Shown here: positions 11,662 to 21,472 of the stretch, piece by piece | Numbering within the stretch: position 1 is the stretch's first letter | How the letters are laid out: each line of letters begins with the position of its first letter | Assembly (NCBI GenBank): GCA_024220505.1 | Contig: JAKZZE010000032.1 | Location: 308,501 to 372,500 of the forward strand | Origin: Rhizopus arrhizus | Lineage: Eukaryota > Mucoromycota > Mucoromycetes > Mucorales > Rhizopodaceae | Length of the DNA: 64,000 bases | Direction of reading: 5' to 3' | The notes under the pieces: model-generated | Databases searched by the model: none | The model's input: the letters and a program-made list of their open reading frames with translations, nothing else | What the model was told of the DNA's origin: nothing | Position numbers and translations under genes: made by a program

Positions 11662-13768
11662 TTATTCTTGTTCAAAGAACCAATCGACCTGTAAAATGAT
11701 GGTTTCTATGGTTTTATTTTGAAGATCAGAGAGCATGATACTACTCAGGTCACCTTGGGCAGGTCTTAATAAACCAATAGAGAAAATTAAAGCTAAATTG
11801 GATGCTTCCATCTTGTTGATGTCTGAATAAGAAGCAACAAGGCTAAGATGTCGCATTAAATATTCTAAAACGATATAGTTGGCTTTTGGTAAATTGTGAA
11901 TGATGGATTTGATTTGAAACATGCGCTCTTCATAATCTGTTATTCCTACAAATAGAAAATGAGTACTTGTAGATAACGTACAAAACATCTCATTTACTCG
12001 CTGCCTCCATAAAGTAATCATAATAGTCAAATGTCATTAAAGGATCACGTAATTCACGAAAGTATAGTTTGAGTAAACCAGTTACTGCATTAATATCATG
12101 CTCATCTTTAAATGTAACATGTTCTCCTAATAGAATGTTAAGTAGAGGATATTCTATTACTTATAAACTACCTTCATTAAATGCTGTTTTATATTTTTGT
12201 ATACTTGAAGCAGGTCCTGACAGTCGATAAATCCCTACCGATTTTAATCCTCTTGCTTCTACTTCTTTAATACAAGCAGAAACAAGATAAGGAATATCGC
12301 CATTTTCTTCCATACGTAAATAACCACCAAATACACTATTTTCTACAGAGCCATTTATTATTTAATACATCATCCTATGTTGCTTACCATCCGCAGTAGT
12401 AGTGGCAGTAGTAGTAGTAGTAGGTATCTTGCAATCACTTTTCTTTGAATTTGTCTTTGTAAACCAAAATGAAGGCTTCTTTTCTTCATCCTTGTTAATT
12501 TTCCTATTGACTTTCATGTGGTTTTCATCGATCGTAAGTGATTTTAATAATCGCATTATTTCTAAATATCATAAGTATACAAAATGAAAGCCAGGGAATT
12601 TTAGCTTACCAGAGTCTTGGTTCTTTTGGCCTTCTTTACGAGCAATCAATTCTCTCATGATGGCATCTAACCAAAGTGAAAAATCATTTTCATTCTCTGC
12701 TTGAATATAAATCTTTACTTTGTGTGGAGTTGAAATAATAAAGACATGTTTTCTTTTTGTATCCTGCTTTCCTGCTGGATCAATATGACATGAATCCAAG
12801 TCAAAACTACCCACTGGTAACCTTGATGCCCTCTACTCATCTAGTGTAAATCAACATGATCCTTATTTGTATCTGTGTATACCTTATTCTTTGTGTCTTT
12901 ATATAATAATAAGAACCCATTGGATAGGACTGAATAATACACTTTCCATGAACTTAATTTTCCTCCTTCTTCCTTCTTTTCTGAAACCATCTTCATTTGA
13001 ATATTTCCTTTATGTCGTATCCATTCTGACTGTAACTTGTTCAGCTCCTAAATAAAATTAGCCTATGTTACTGTAACACTATTCCTATTTTTACTAGTTT
13101 TTTCAATTCTTCTGGTTTCAGCAACATGACGGTCTCTGCTGCTGTATCATCGGGTGGATCCCATCGAGATTCCCCTGTACTTTCATTAAAATAATAGATA
13201 GTGCCTTCTTCATCTATTCTTGTGTGTTTATATACGATGTTTTATATCATAATGTCTTGTCTCCTCTCTCTTCTCCTTACTTTACCATATGCAGATTCCC
13301 AACCGTCAGGTAGTGGTGAATCAGATATTTCATTTGATAATATACCCTCCTATTTGTATATAATGTGTGAAATAGTGTTTGTTTGTTACTGTTACTTAGA
13401 ATAATACATTAGGTTGCTCTATTAAACAAGTGTCAATAATCAAGTAATGCTGTTGTTCATTGCTTTTTTAACCTTCAGAAGTAACTTCTAATCTAATTCT
13501 ATTTGCAGGAAAAAACCCAATTTGTTCATTCAATTCACCTATCCTTATTATAAGGGAACACAACTTTTATTATTATTATTATTATCATTATTACCTTCCC
13601 ACCTATAATGAAAAAGGTTAGGTTTTGGTTTATCACCTTCTATTTAACATTGATTTACCAGTCATCATTATGTTTCTCTAGTAATTTAATTCTGTCGCCT
13701 TGTTTAAATGAAAGTTCAAATTCTCCTTCTGCAGCATAATCCCATACAGCAATAAGATATTGTGCCAT
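11662..13768 (-). CDS. SH3-WW-PH-RhoGAP protein
   Basis: GTPase-activating protein for Rho-family GTPases, with membrane- and proline-binding modules. Many short exons. Reading from the ATG at 13768: an SH3 domain (YLIAVWDYAAEGEFELSF, QGDRIKLL, HNDDW, then GELNEQIGFFPANRI in the next exon); a WW domain (LPDGWESAY ... IYYFNESTGESRWDPP, both Trp present); a PH domain (GNIQMKMVSEKKE, SSWKVYYSVLSNGFLLLYK, GSFDLDSCHID, KHVFIISTPHKVKIYIQAE, WLDAIMREL); a Thr-rich linker from an AGT/GTA microsatellite near 12400; and a RhoGAP domain (VFGGYLRMEENGDIPYLVSA, the arginine finger in GIYRLSG, ELRDPLMTFDYYD, LPKANYIVLEYLMRHL, NLALIFSIGLLRP). The order matches the animal ARHGAP9/12/15/27 group. Exact exon limits in 12030-12360 and 13330-13490 are approximate. 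Confidence 0.88.
12392..12421. repeat. AGT trinucleotide repeat inside the RhoGAP gene
   Basis: Imperfect AGT/GTA repeats encode a Thr/Ala-rich stretch in the linker between the PH and RhoGAP domains on the minus strand. Length polymorphism here would stay in frame. Confidence 0.7.
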
Positions 13769-13855
13769 ATTTTAGTGAAAAAAAAAAAAGGAAAAAAAAA
13801 AATCGTTTCCGAAAACAGTAAAATATCCTTTTTATTCACTGTTTAAAAGTATAAT

Positions 13856-14331
13856 TTAGTTGTTAATCCAATCGTCAAAAGAATGTGGTATGGTATCATG
13901 GGGTTGTTGTTTGTTTGGTTTGAGACCTTGTTGCACACTTTGTAATTTATCAAAAAGTGCTTGTTGAAATCTTTCACGAAACATGGGTGAAATGGTCATT
14001 AATAAATTTTCCATGCTCTCAAATGGCTTTTCCAAATGATTTTGAATATTGTGAGCAGTCGATAAAGCAGGATCGACATTACAAAGAGGTGAACATGAAG
14101 TGACCTAAGATTGTATCAGCATGAGCAAGATAACAAGTAAGTATAATTTACCCGATAACCTTGGTCTGTTACTTCTACTACAATCATTACACCTTCTAAT
14201 AAAGTAAGGTCAAGTCTTCCAATCCCATTTGCTTCGTCACGTACAAAAACAGTAGCTGAACCTGGGACAATGCCATAATCAAATTCTCTTGTTATAGCAT
14301 CTAATTCTGCGCTTAAAGAGGAAAATCTCAT
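13856..14331 (-). CDS. GSKIP-domain protein
   Basis: Small protein with the GSKIP fold (GSK3-beta interaction protein; the domain also occurs at the N-terminus of CLU/CluA). Two exons, 14331-14152 and 14104-13856, give 142 residues. Visible similarity to animal GSKIP: an N-terminal helix (LSAELDAITREFDYGI), strands ending in VVEVTDQGYRV (compare the family's CLELTEAGxxVV), and the C-terminal helix SMENLLMTISPMFRERFQQALFDKLQSVQQ (compare [25 protein letters not shown]). The intron (GTAAAT...CTTAG) falls right after GYR. An upstream ATG at 14410 gives a possible extra short exon (MSEKTREQITLS), but I could not splice it in phase, so I use 14331. Similarity is from memory of the human sequence. 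Confidence 0.75.
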
Positions 14332-15139
14332 TTGAAAGAAAAGTCGAAAAGAAGGGAAAAAAAAAATGAAATACCGAAAGTGTGATTTGCTCTCTTGTCT
14401 TTTCGGACATTGTGATCAACGCAATACATAGCATTGCTACTATGCTTTCTTACATGTATACTCAACCGCTAACCATTTTGTACTAGATTATTTACATTGT
14501 TCTTTCATTATTAAAACTATTAATGGAAGTAGGATAATTATTACTAGTCTCAACAATATAATTCGCTTCTTTGAATATAAAAAAAAAGGAAAAAAAAAAA
14601 AAAAAAACAAGTAAAAACAGCTGCGCAAAAAGGTTATAGCGTGGGAATATGAACATTTTTTAAAGAATCCAAAGTTATCTTATATGGCTTGATCGTAGAC
14701 AGTAAGGTTCACATTGTTCATCATAGAGTAGCCCATGATTATAACATATTTTTAATCAATTGTTATCCTTTAAAGGTCAATAATAAACTCTTAAATACTC
14801 CAAATTAAGTAAAATTGTATGATATCCGCCCATTCAATCTCCACAAACCAAAGCTGAATATAGTGCAAGTAGGACTGATAGACATAGTTCTATATCTTTT
14901 ATAAACTATTTCTTTTTTTTTTTTTTCGTGGGTTACAGAATACAGAAATAAATGAATGTGTGACCATTTTTACCCCAGATTCACATGTACATTTAGTTAT
15001 CGATAAAATATTTTCCAAATAAAGCAAAAATCCATTTTTAATTTCGTCATGGGGTGTGCGTATGTGATTTTCACACACACACAAATTATGCAGTATGACA
15101 CAGTTTATTTAAGATGAACCAGCACCCGTTTTTTATAAT
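14332..15139. other. Intergenic, AT-rich
   Basis: About 800 bp with A runs at about 14579-14607 and T runs near 14912-14926. No gene was recognised. A short minus ORF at 15084-14899 has no family features. Confidence 0.55.
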
Positions 15140-15798
15140 TTATGCAGCAATAGTAGATAAAGGTAAACAAAGTTCAGTAATTTGTAGGGTATAAGTTAAT
15201 GGAGCGGGCGCTAGTGGAGTGACAAGATCCAGGGGTTGTTTAAAATAATTTTCTTTTTCATCTAATTGCGGTGAAGGAGGTGGTGTAGGCAGTCGGGTTA
15301 ACTCTGCTTGTACTTGACAAAGCTCATTCTGTACATCCACCTGTATCGTTCGTCCTTCTGTCATTCCTTTTTCGACTGTGATTACAAATTTATTATTGGT
15401 AGCATAAGATTCATCATCCTTTTTGGTAAGTGCACAGTGAATGAGTCGATTGTGATCAAACATGGTCTTGATATTCACTGGATCCATGAAAATAGAAAAA
15501 TAGGCTTTTTTGGTAAATGTATCAAATCGAATAGGTTGTGCCTTAATTTCACCTAAATGAATCTAAATTTATTTTATTAGTGACTTTGTTGTAAAATAGC
15601 CATCTTGTTTACCTTCACCAGTATTCCCCACTTGTCATTTGATGATTCTTCTCTTATAATTCTTCTTTCCATTTCAGATAATGAAAATGATTGTAATAAT
15701 TTACAAGTACATTCTATTCTTGCAAGATCTTTAATTGTCAAATAACTGAATACTTGAGTTATAATTTCTGATGGAAATGATAATAATAATGCATTCAT
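15140..15798 (-). CDS. F-box protein
   Basis: Likely substrate-recognition subunit of an SCF ubiquitin ligase. Two exons, 15798-15613 and 15562-15140, give 202 residues. The N-terminal F-box is clear: LLSFPSEIITQVFSYLTIKDLARIECTCKLLQSF (about residues 4-38). The rest lacks recognisable LRR or WD repeats and contains a Pro-rich acidic segment (LPTPPPSPQLDEKE) that could be a phospho-site. The open frame extends upstream through a 17-A run, but the first ATG after that run (MNALLLSFP) fits an F-box start. Target unknown. Confidence 0.8.
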
Positions 15799-17597
15799 TT
15801 TGGTTGTATTGGAATATGAATTGGGAATAAAAAAAAAAAAAAAAAGTGGTTTGTATTTATACTCATTATCCAATCTAATAAACTCCGCTTCCAGTTTAAA
15901 AAGTGACACTTTACCATTCAAAGTAATCTTTGTGATCGATAAGAATAATGTATAATATTTTTGTTGTCGCCAAAAAAAAGCTCCTCATTTTTACAAGAAA
16001 AGGTGGTGTGAGCCAGTAAGAAAGAGTGAAAAAAAAAAGCACCCGATTCGGTATTTGAAACCCCAAGTGTATTTACCTTTTTGAGTTTTTCTTATCGATA
16101 ACATACTTCTCCCTATAAAGTGCTCATTTAATAAATGACATATCGCCTGGTACATCAGTCGGATGCGTAATATAAGGGTTTTATACAGCGTATAGTGAAA
16201 ATAATGCCATTTAAAGAAATAGTGTGATACAAAGATTAAATTTTTATCAATAAATAATACGTAGAGACTTGTTTACAGTTAAAAATTCAACTTGTTTACA
16301 ATAGCCTTATTTTGAACTTAATTTGAGTCAAATTACGTAGTATTATTGCTATCATATGTTAAAACCTGGAATATTCGCATACGATAATTCTAACTATCAA
16401 ATGTAATACCTTGTCTTTATCATCTTGTTTACGATCATTGGACTTTTGTTGCCATAACAGCCATTGCTGTTTATTTACGAAAAAATAGAGAGAAGTCTTT
16501 GATAGTCTGGTATTTTAAAATATATGCAGAAAAGAAAATTCAGGAGAAAAAGCTTGTATGTATTTTGCTTGTGATCTTCTCTCCTACTCTTTTGACATCT
16601 TTAAAGAAGGAAACCAGTATTTGATATAAAAGTATTTAAAGGACTTTATTATGTTATTTATCATTAGAAGGTATTTTTCTTTGGATGAAAATCAAAATCC
16701 TCTATTATGATTTTCTTTTGCCTTTGTATGATGGGGATTTGCAGGAATAAAATCACTTGCACAAATTGCTCCGATAGATAGCCATTTTACGCAAATATCA
16801 CAACGAAACATTAGATGTTTGCTTGATTGAATTTTTGTCATTATGTAATGATTTATAGTATGGATCGGTATACCCTTGTGTTGACAATTAAGAGATAAAA
16901 ACCAAAAAGGGCAATCTAACTTTTTAACAGGGGCGCGTTTCACTTTACTTTTTGATTCGGGAAAAAGAAAGGTTTACTCTTTGCTACTGACGATAGGATA
17001 AATTTGTTTAATATTGAAGCAAGATATACAACATTATGACGTGAATATACCATGTGTACCAAAAAAAAAAAAAAAAAAAAAAAAACAGAGCTGTGGTGGA
17101 TAGTTGCTATGTTTCGAAGTTTGTCCTAATTAGGTGAAGGATCATTGTTTTCAAAACTTAGTGTATATAGTATCTAGGATTAAAACTCCAATGATAATAA
17201 GCAAATCATTGCATAACTTAAAGTTTTATTATCTAAACAGTGCTTTTATTTTGATTTAAATAAGTTGAAATAAGGTGCACCAAGTTGGTCCTATTTGTAA
17301 ATGTATAATAGTGCATTTTCATTCGATATGCCTTTCTGGGTTACTTGCACTAAATATATATTTCTACTTGTCAAAAAATAGTAACAGAGGATCTTTAATA
17401 AATCCATCAAAGGAAAGAAAAAAAAAATCCAGTGTACATATCAATGCTCTCTTCAATTATATGTTACACTGTTTCTCTATTTTTTTTTTAGAGAAGCATC
17501 ATGATAAAAAGCAAATTCACCAGTGGAAAAGAAATAGCAATTAAAACATCTTTTTATTCTAAGTACACTTTGTAAAACATGCTCTTCCTCTTTCTTT
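15799..17597. other. Long intergenic region
   Basis: About 1.8 kb, AT-rich, with a 26-A run at about 17060-17085. A minus open frame at about 16985-16692 encodes a Cys/His-bearing peptide (LDCPFWFL, FRCDICVKW) with no start codon or splice acceptor I could place. It could be a relic exon. No other gene was seen. Confidence 0.45.
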
Positions 17598-17981
17598 CTA
17601 TTTCGAACAAGAATAAGGTAAAGCCTTTTTGAGCATCTTCTTTTGTGTGTTGTTGACGAATACAGTTCTTGATAATCGGTTAGTTCTTTCGGGTGACAGT
17701 CCACTGTTCAAATGACGAAGACCAGTTTGCCATCTTTTATAGTTTCCATTACTTGTTGGCATAAATCTATTCTTGTTGTTATTATTTTGTTTTAGGTTGC
17801 CAAGTATGTATGACTTGCCTCTTTTTGGCTCCAGAATGAGATTTGAGTTTTTGTGACATGAATCTTGAGGATTGGCCAAGTGGAGTCAATGCTTTGGTTA
17901 CTGTGTTTACTTGAAGAAAGTGTCATTTAAGTTTTTAGGGTTAATTGTAATATTATCTATTTTACCAATGGAACTGAACAT
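17598..17981 (-). CDS. Mitochondrial ribosomal protein bL35m
   Basis: Component of the large mitoribosomal subunit. Three exons (17981-17966, 17900-17819, 17766-17598) give 267 nt, 88 residues. The core matches the bL35 family: KLKSHSGAKKRF (family KMKTHKGAAKRF), then SNGNYKRWQTGLRHLN, and the ending TVFVNNTQKKMLKKALPY (family ...VLVSxxDxKRIKRMLPY). The N-terminus MFSSIVTKALTPLGQSSRF is basic and lacks acids, as in a mitochondrial presequence. The second intron starts GCAAGT, not GT, after AG: a GC-AG intron with the consensus strong donor. Reading it this way is the only join found that gives KKR-FMPTSNG in phase. The gene is divergent from the coiled-coil gene starting at 18095, with a ~110-bp shared promoter. 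Confidence 0.88.
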
Positions 17982-18094
17982 TGTGACAAGGGGAAGAAGA
18001 AAGTATAAAAAAAAGGAATACAAGTCACCTACTTTTTTTCGTGTGTGCATGTGCATTGATACTCAGTATTTTTTTTTTTTTTTACTTTAAAATA

Positions 18095-18717
18095 ATGAAT
18101 TCAAACTTGATTAACACACAACTACAGTCGCTTGAGCGATTAAAGTAAATAGATAAAAAAAATATCAGTTTTTCTTATTTTCTTACGATGCATTAGACAA
18201 AAGACACAAACATTAATTGATGTGAAATCAACGCTAGTAACAAAAACTGAAATATTAGATCAAAAAAAGGCTTTACTAGAGCAAGTGAATTCGGAAAGAC
18301 AGCGACTGAATAAAGAAAAAAAGTTATTGTTAGACATGTTACAAAGCATTCAGCGTGATTTAGATTCTATGGTAGAGGCTGAGAAAGCACTTGCAAAAGA
18401 ATATGAAGATTTAGAAAGAAATGTAAATAAATATAGAATAGAACAATATGAACCGCTACAAGGTAAAAGAGAATGGTACATGTGATGGTACTTATATGCG
18501 TCATTTGAATAGATGAAGTGAATGAAATACGTGTAAAAAGTGGAATGATGAAGTTACCACACATTCAACAAGAGCTAGAAGCAAAAATGGCCAAGTAATT
18601 TTAATATATAATCATCGAATATAAAGAGAAACTAATATACATAATAGAGTGCTAGAGGACAGAAGAATGAAATGGCAAGAAGGAAGTAGCAGTAGTAATA
18701 GTAGATCAAAAAGATAA
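18095..18717 (+). CDS. Small coiled-coil protein, unknown function
   Basis: Four exons (18095-18144, 18197-18462, 18513-18594, 18648-18717) sum to 468 nt, 155 residues, all joins in phase with GTAA donors and TAG acceptors. Nearly the whole chain is predicted helix with heptads (LDQKKALLEQVNSERQRLNKEKKLLLDML, QRDLDSMVEAEKALAKEYEDLERNV) and it ends in a Ser/Arg/Lys tail (SSSSNSRSKR). No enzyme motif. Size and coiled-coil content would suit a subunit of a structural complex such as a kinetochore or tether, but I cannot name one. It converges with SHQ1, stop to stop about 90 bp apart. Confidence 0.8.
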
Positions 18718-18804
18718 TATACACATAGTTTATTGTTCTGATTCTTTATAATTTCTTGCAATCTTGTATAACAAAAAAAAATAAGCTTCTGATATATAGA
18801 TACT

Positions 18805-20275
18805 TTATATTATCATTACCTCTTCTATTTCTTCTAAATCCCATCCAAGTTCAGTTTTATTCATTTTAAAATGATGAAGTTCATGAGCTAATGTCCTTAA
18901 TACATTGTCACTAATTTAATACAGTTAATGACACATATACATATACATTGTCTATAGCTTTACTTTGCATGCTGTATCCATACACAGTAGTCATCTAAGT
19001 AAATCTTGCTGTAAATGTAATAAACGTCATGATGATCAAACAAATATTTCATATCCAACAGAGCTTTCAATATTGCTCGCTTGCCTAATTTAAATAATAT
19101 ATACACGTCCTGGAGGCACTTTTCCGATAATGCAAAATGCCGATAAAGCGGATAAATTAACGAACGCCTAAAGGATGAAACAATCACGTCTTTCAACACT
19201 GAAAATTGCTACTTCATAAAGGTTAACCGCTTGCAATGCACACCACGTACTGTTTACCTCCAAACAAGACATAGTAGAGCTTAGTTTTCCAATACACCAA
19301 GCGGATTCTACATTGCCTTCACCTTCAGTCAATCTGTGATTATAACTATAAGCAAACAAGAGATCCACCAATCCCAAATAAATCGCCTTTTCATTTGATA
19401 TCAAATATTCTTTACGAGGCAACTGACGCATCATCTCTTCTTCTTGTGCAGTAAACTGAAGTTGTGACTCTCCATGATTTTGCGCCTTTTTGAGTTCCTT
19501 TGCATAAGCCGTCTTGTACTTGATCGCATACTGAATCTCTTCATCCATAGCAAAATCCGTACAATAATGATCCTCATCAAATCTTTCGTTCTCTAATCGA
19601 ATACGTTCTTCACGTCTTGACTCGGCTGTCGATGCCTCGGGCTGTTGGATATCGTTGATCTCATTCAAAGTCTCTTGAACATGTGTAAAATATCCTGTAT
19701 ATTGCTGATCAAATCCATAATAAGCCTGGATGTTTAAAGATGAGGTACTAGGTAGCTCTTGAGGTATCTCCCAATTGAATTCCATCGCTTCCTCTATTTC
19801 GTTTGCTGTTTCTTCACTTCCTCCGACCACTTCAATCAGTGGCTTCTTTTGCTTCTTTTCTTCTTCTCCTTTACGTGCTAAAAGTTTTGTAAGCAAGTCG
19901 AGATCGGGAAAGACTTGACCTTTCGTCTCCTTGGTGATCTTGATACGAAACTGACCGGCTGAAGGATCATAGGTAGATTGGGAATTATCATCTTCAATCA
20001 CATTGCCTGGAAGATGAAGTCTTTTCTCATGTAAGTTTTTTATTATTATTATTGTTGCTGTTGACATTCTCTTTTCTCCTTTACCTCAAAAAATAAGGAC
20101 GTAAATAAAATCGAAACTCGCTTCCTTCTACATAAAGATCAACGTCTTGTGCCTATAAAAAATTAATATTTATGATAGCGGTAAGTTTCATGTTTCTTAC
20201 TCTGACGTGAGGTGTATTGATCGTAACATAAATAAATTCTTCGTCTTGATCTACTTTAAATGTAGGCGTGATCAT
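18805..20275 (-). CDS. shq1: H/ACA snoRNP assembly factor SHQ1
   Basis: Chaperone that holds Cbf5/dyskerin before H/ACA RNP assembly. Five or so exons. The N-terminal CS/Hsp20-like domain runs MITPTFKVDQDEEFIYVTINTPHVRA, VDLYVEGSEFRFYLRPYFLRLHLPG and then YDPSAGQFRIKITKETKGQVFPDLDLLTKLLAR, which is highly characteristic of Shq1 (yeast MITPRFSITQDEEFIFL..., ...FEDLDLPTKLLAR). The C-terminal SHQ1-specific helical domain follows: LVDLLFAYSYNHRLTEGEGNVESAWCIGKLS, RRSLIYPLYRHFALSEKC, LLDMKYLFDHHDVYYIYSKIYLDDYCVWIQ and a final HHFKMNKTELGWDLEEIEE. The start ATG at 20275 gives the expected N-terminus. An intron splits the acidic linker from the CS domain near 20016-20100. Works in the same RNA-biogenesis setting as Prp43 but is not adjacent. 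Confidence 0.95.
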
Positions 20276-21229
20276 GTTTTTAAAAGAAGAATTTTTTAAA
20301 AAAAGTGGACTGCACTAAAAAATTCTCGTGCTTTCTTTTTTAAGCATATTTGATTTGCAACTAACTGAAAGTATCCTGTCTTTTGTAGTTGTCTTTCTTT
20401 TATATGTAAAAAAATAAAATAAAAAAAGCAAATTAAAAGTATGAATAGAACAAAGGATGGATATGATTAGCAGAAGAAAAAAAAGATGATGAAGGGATAT
20501 AACGAGATATAAATCCAAGTTCTTCATCAAATGGATGGCTATCTGTATATTTATTGCAAGTCCTCAATCCATGAGAAGGTGAGGTTATTAAATCAAAAAA
20601 AGAAATAACAAGTAGTATGGCCTTATACATATAACTTGTCCCGAATAGTTTCTTGTCAAATGCAGATGTCTAGGAGCGTGTACAAGTTGCAGAATAAATA
20701 CAAACCAGGTGCCGGTCAGATATACCCAACAAAGAAAAATAAATAAAGAGCTTCGGTTCCGAATGAGATTTGTTACAAGGTAGATGCAATATAGAGCTAA
20801 ACAATAAAAGCAACCGGACTTGAAGTCTCGCAAGGTATTTTGATAAGATCAGGACTGCTACCAATTGATTGAAGCTGATACTAGACATGTAGCTAAATGA
20901 CTAGATAACAGGACCAACCCTACTGAGTTGATTTAAGTATCTTCAATTTGCATAGTTTTATTATTGGCGGATGTATCAGGTTGATGGTTCATACTTGTGA
21001 CAAATTGTTTTCTTGCTTTGTAGATGGTCGGTAACTGAGTTAATTAGATTCATTGCACTTCATTCTTGGCGTGTAATAGACGTCAAGCAATAATCATGTA
21101 CAACGTACCCTGAATCCCATTTTTCTTTGGCAAAAAAAAAAAAAAGTAAATAGAAATGACTTTGACTTTATTACAAATGATGAAAACATAGATACACATA
21201 ATAATATATACACAACAGACAGCTCTCTT
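20276..21229. other. Intergenic, no gene recognised
   Basis: About 950 bp between two minus-strand genes. Several overlapping minus ORFs near 20315-20888 are hydrophobic or low-complexity without initiation context or family features. Nothing else was seen. Confidence 0.5.
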
Positions 21230-21472
21230 TTATCGTCCTTGTCTATTTGACCATTCTCTTTCAATCTCTTCATCTGCTTGCTCTAGAGTGCATCCCAAGA
21301 TTTGCTTGACTTGACTTGCCAGATTCAATTTTGGCTTTTGAAAAGAAGGTGAGATAATTAAGGTACTGGAAGGGATTTGCCAAAACTTATGTTCTTCTGA
21401 TGCGATATCTTCTTCATCGGTTGAATATGTAGAAGGATGATGTGGTGGTAATAAAGGTGGTAATGAATCCAT
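21230..21472 (-). CDS. Small acidic hypothetical protein
   Basis: 80 residues, single exon, with its own ATG and a clean stop. Pro-rich start (MDSLPPLLPPHHPS), an acidic middle (STDEEDIASEEH) and a C-terminal helix-like stretch (ASQVKQILGCTLEQADEEIEREWSN) that looks vaguely like a CUE- or UBA-type helical segment. I do not recognise a family. The composition is unlike the low-complexity spurious ORFs nearby, which is why I keep it. Confidence 0.5.
   Translation of the reverse strand: MDSLPPLLPPHHPSTYSTDEEDIASEEHKFWQIPSSTLIISPSFQKPKLNLASQVKQILGCTLEQADEEIEREWSNRQGR

Noticed and set aside
16350..16620. Plus-strand frame with a hydrophobic segment (AITAIAVYLRKN)
   Set aside because: Attempted splice from the ATG near 16356 does not keep phase.
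16692..16943. Minus-strand frame with FRCDICVKW-type Cys motif
   Set aside because: No ATG, and a stop lies directly upstream with no acceptor I could place; kept only as a possible relic.
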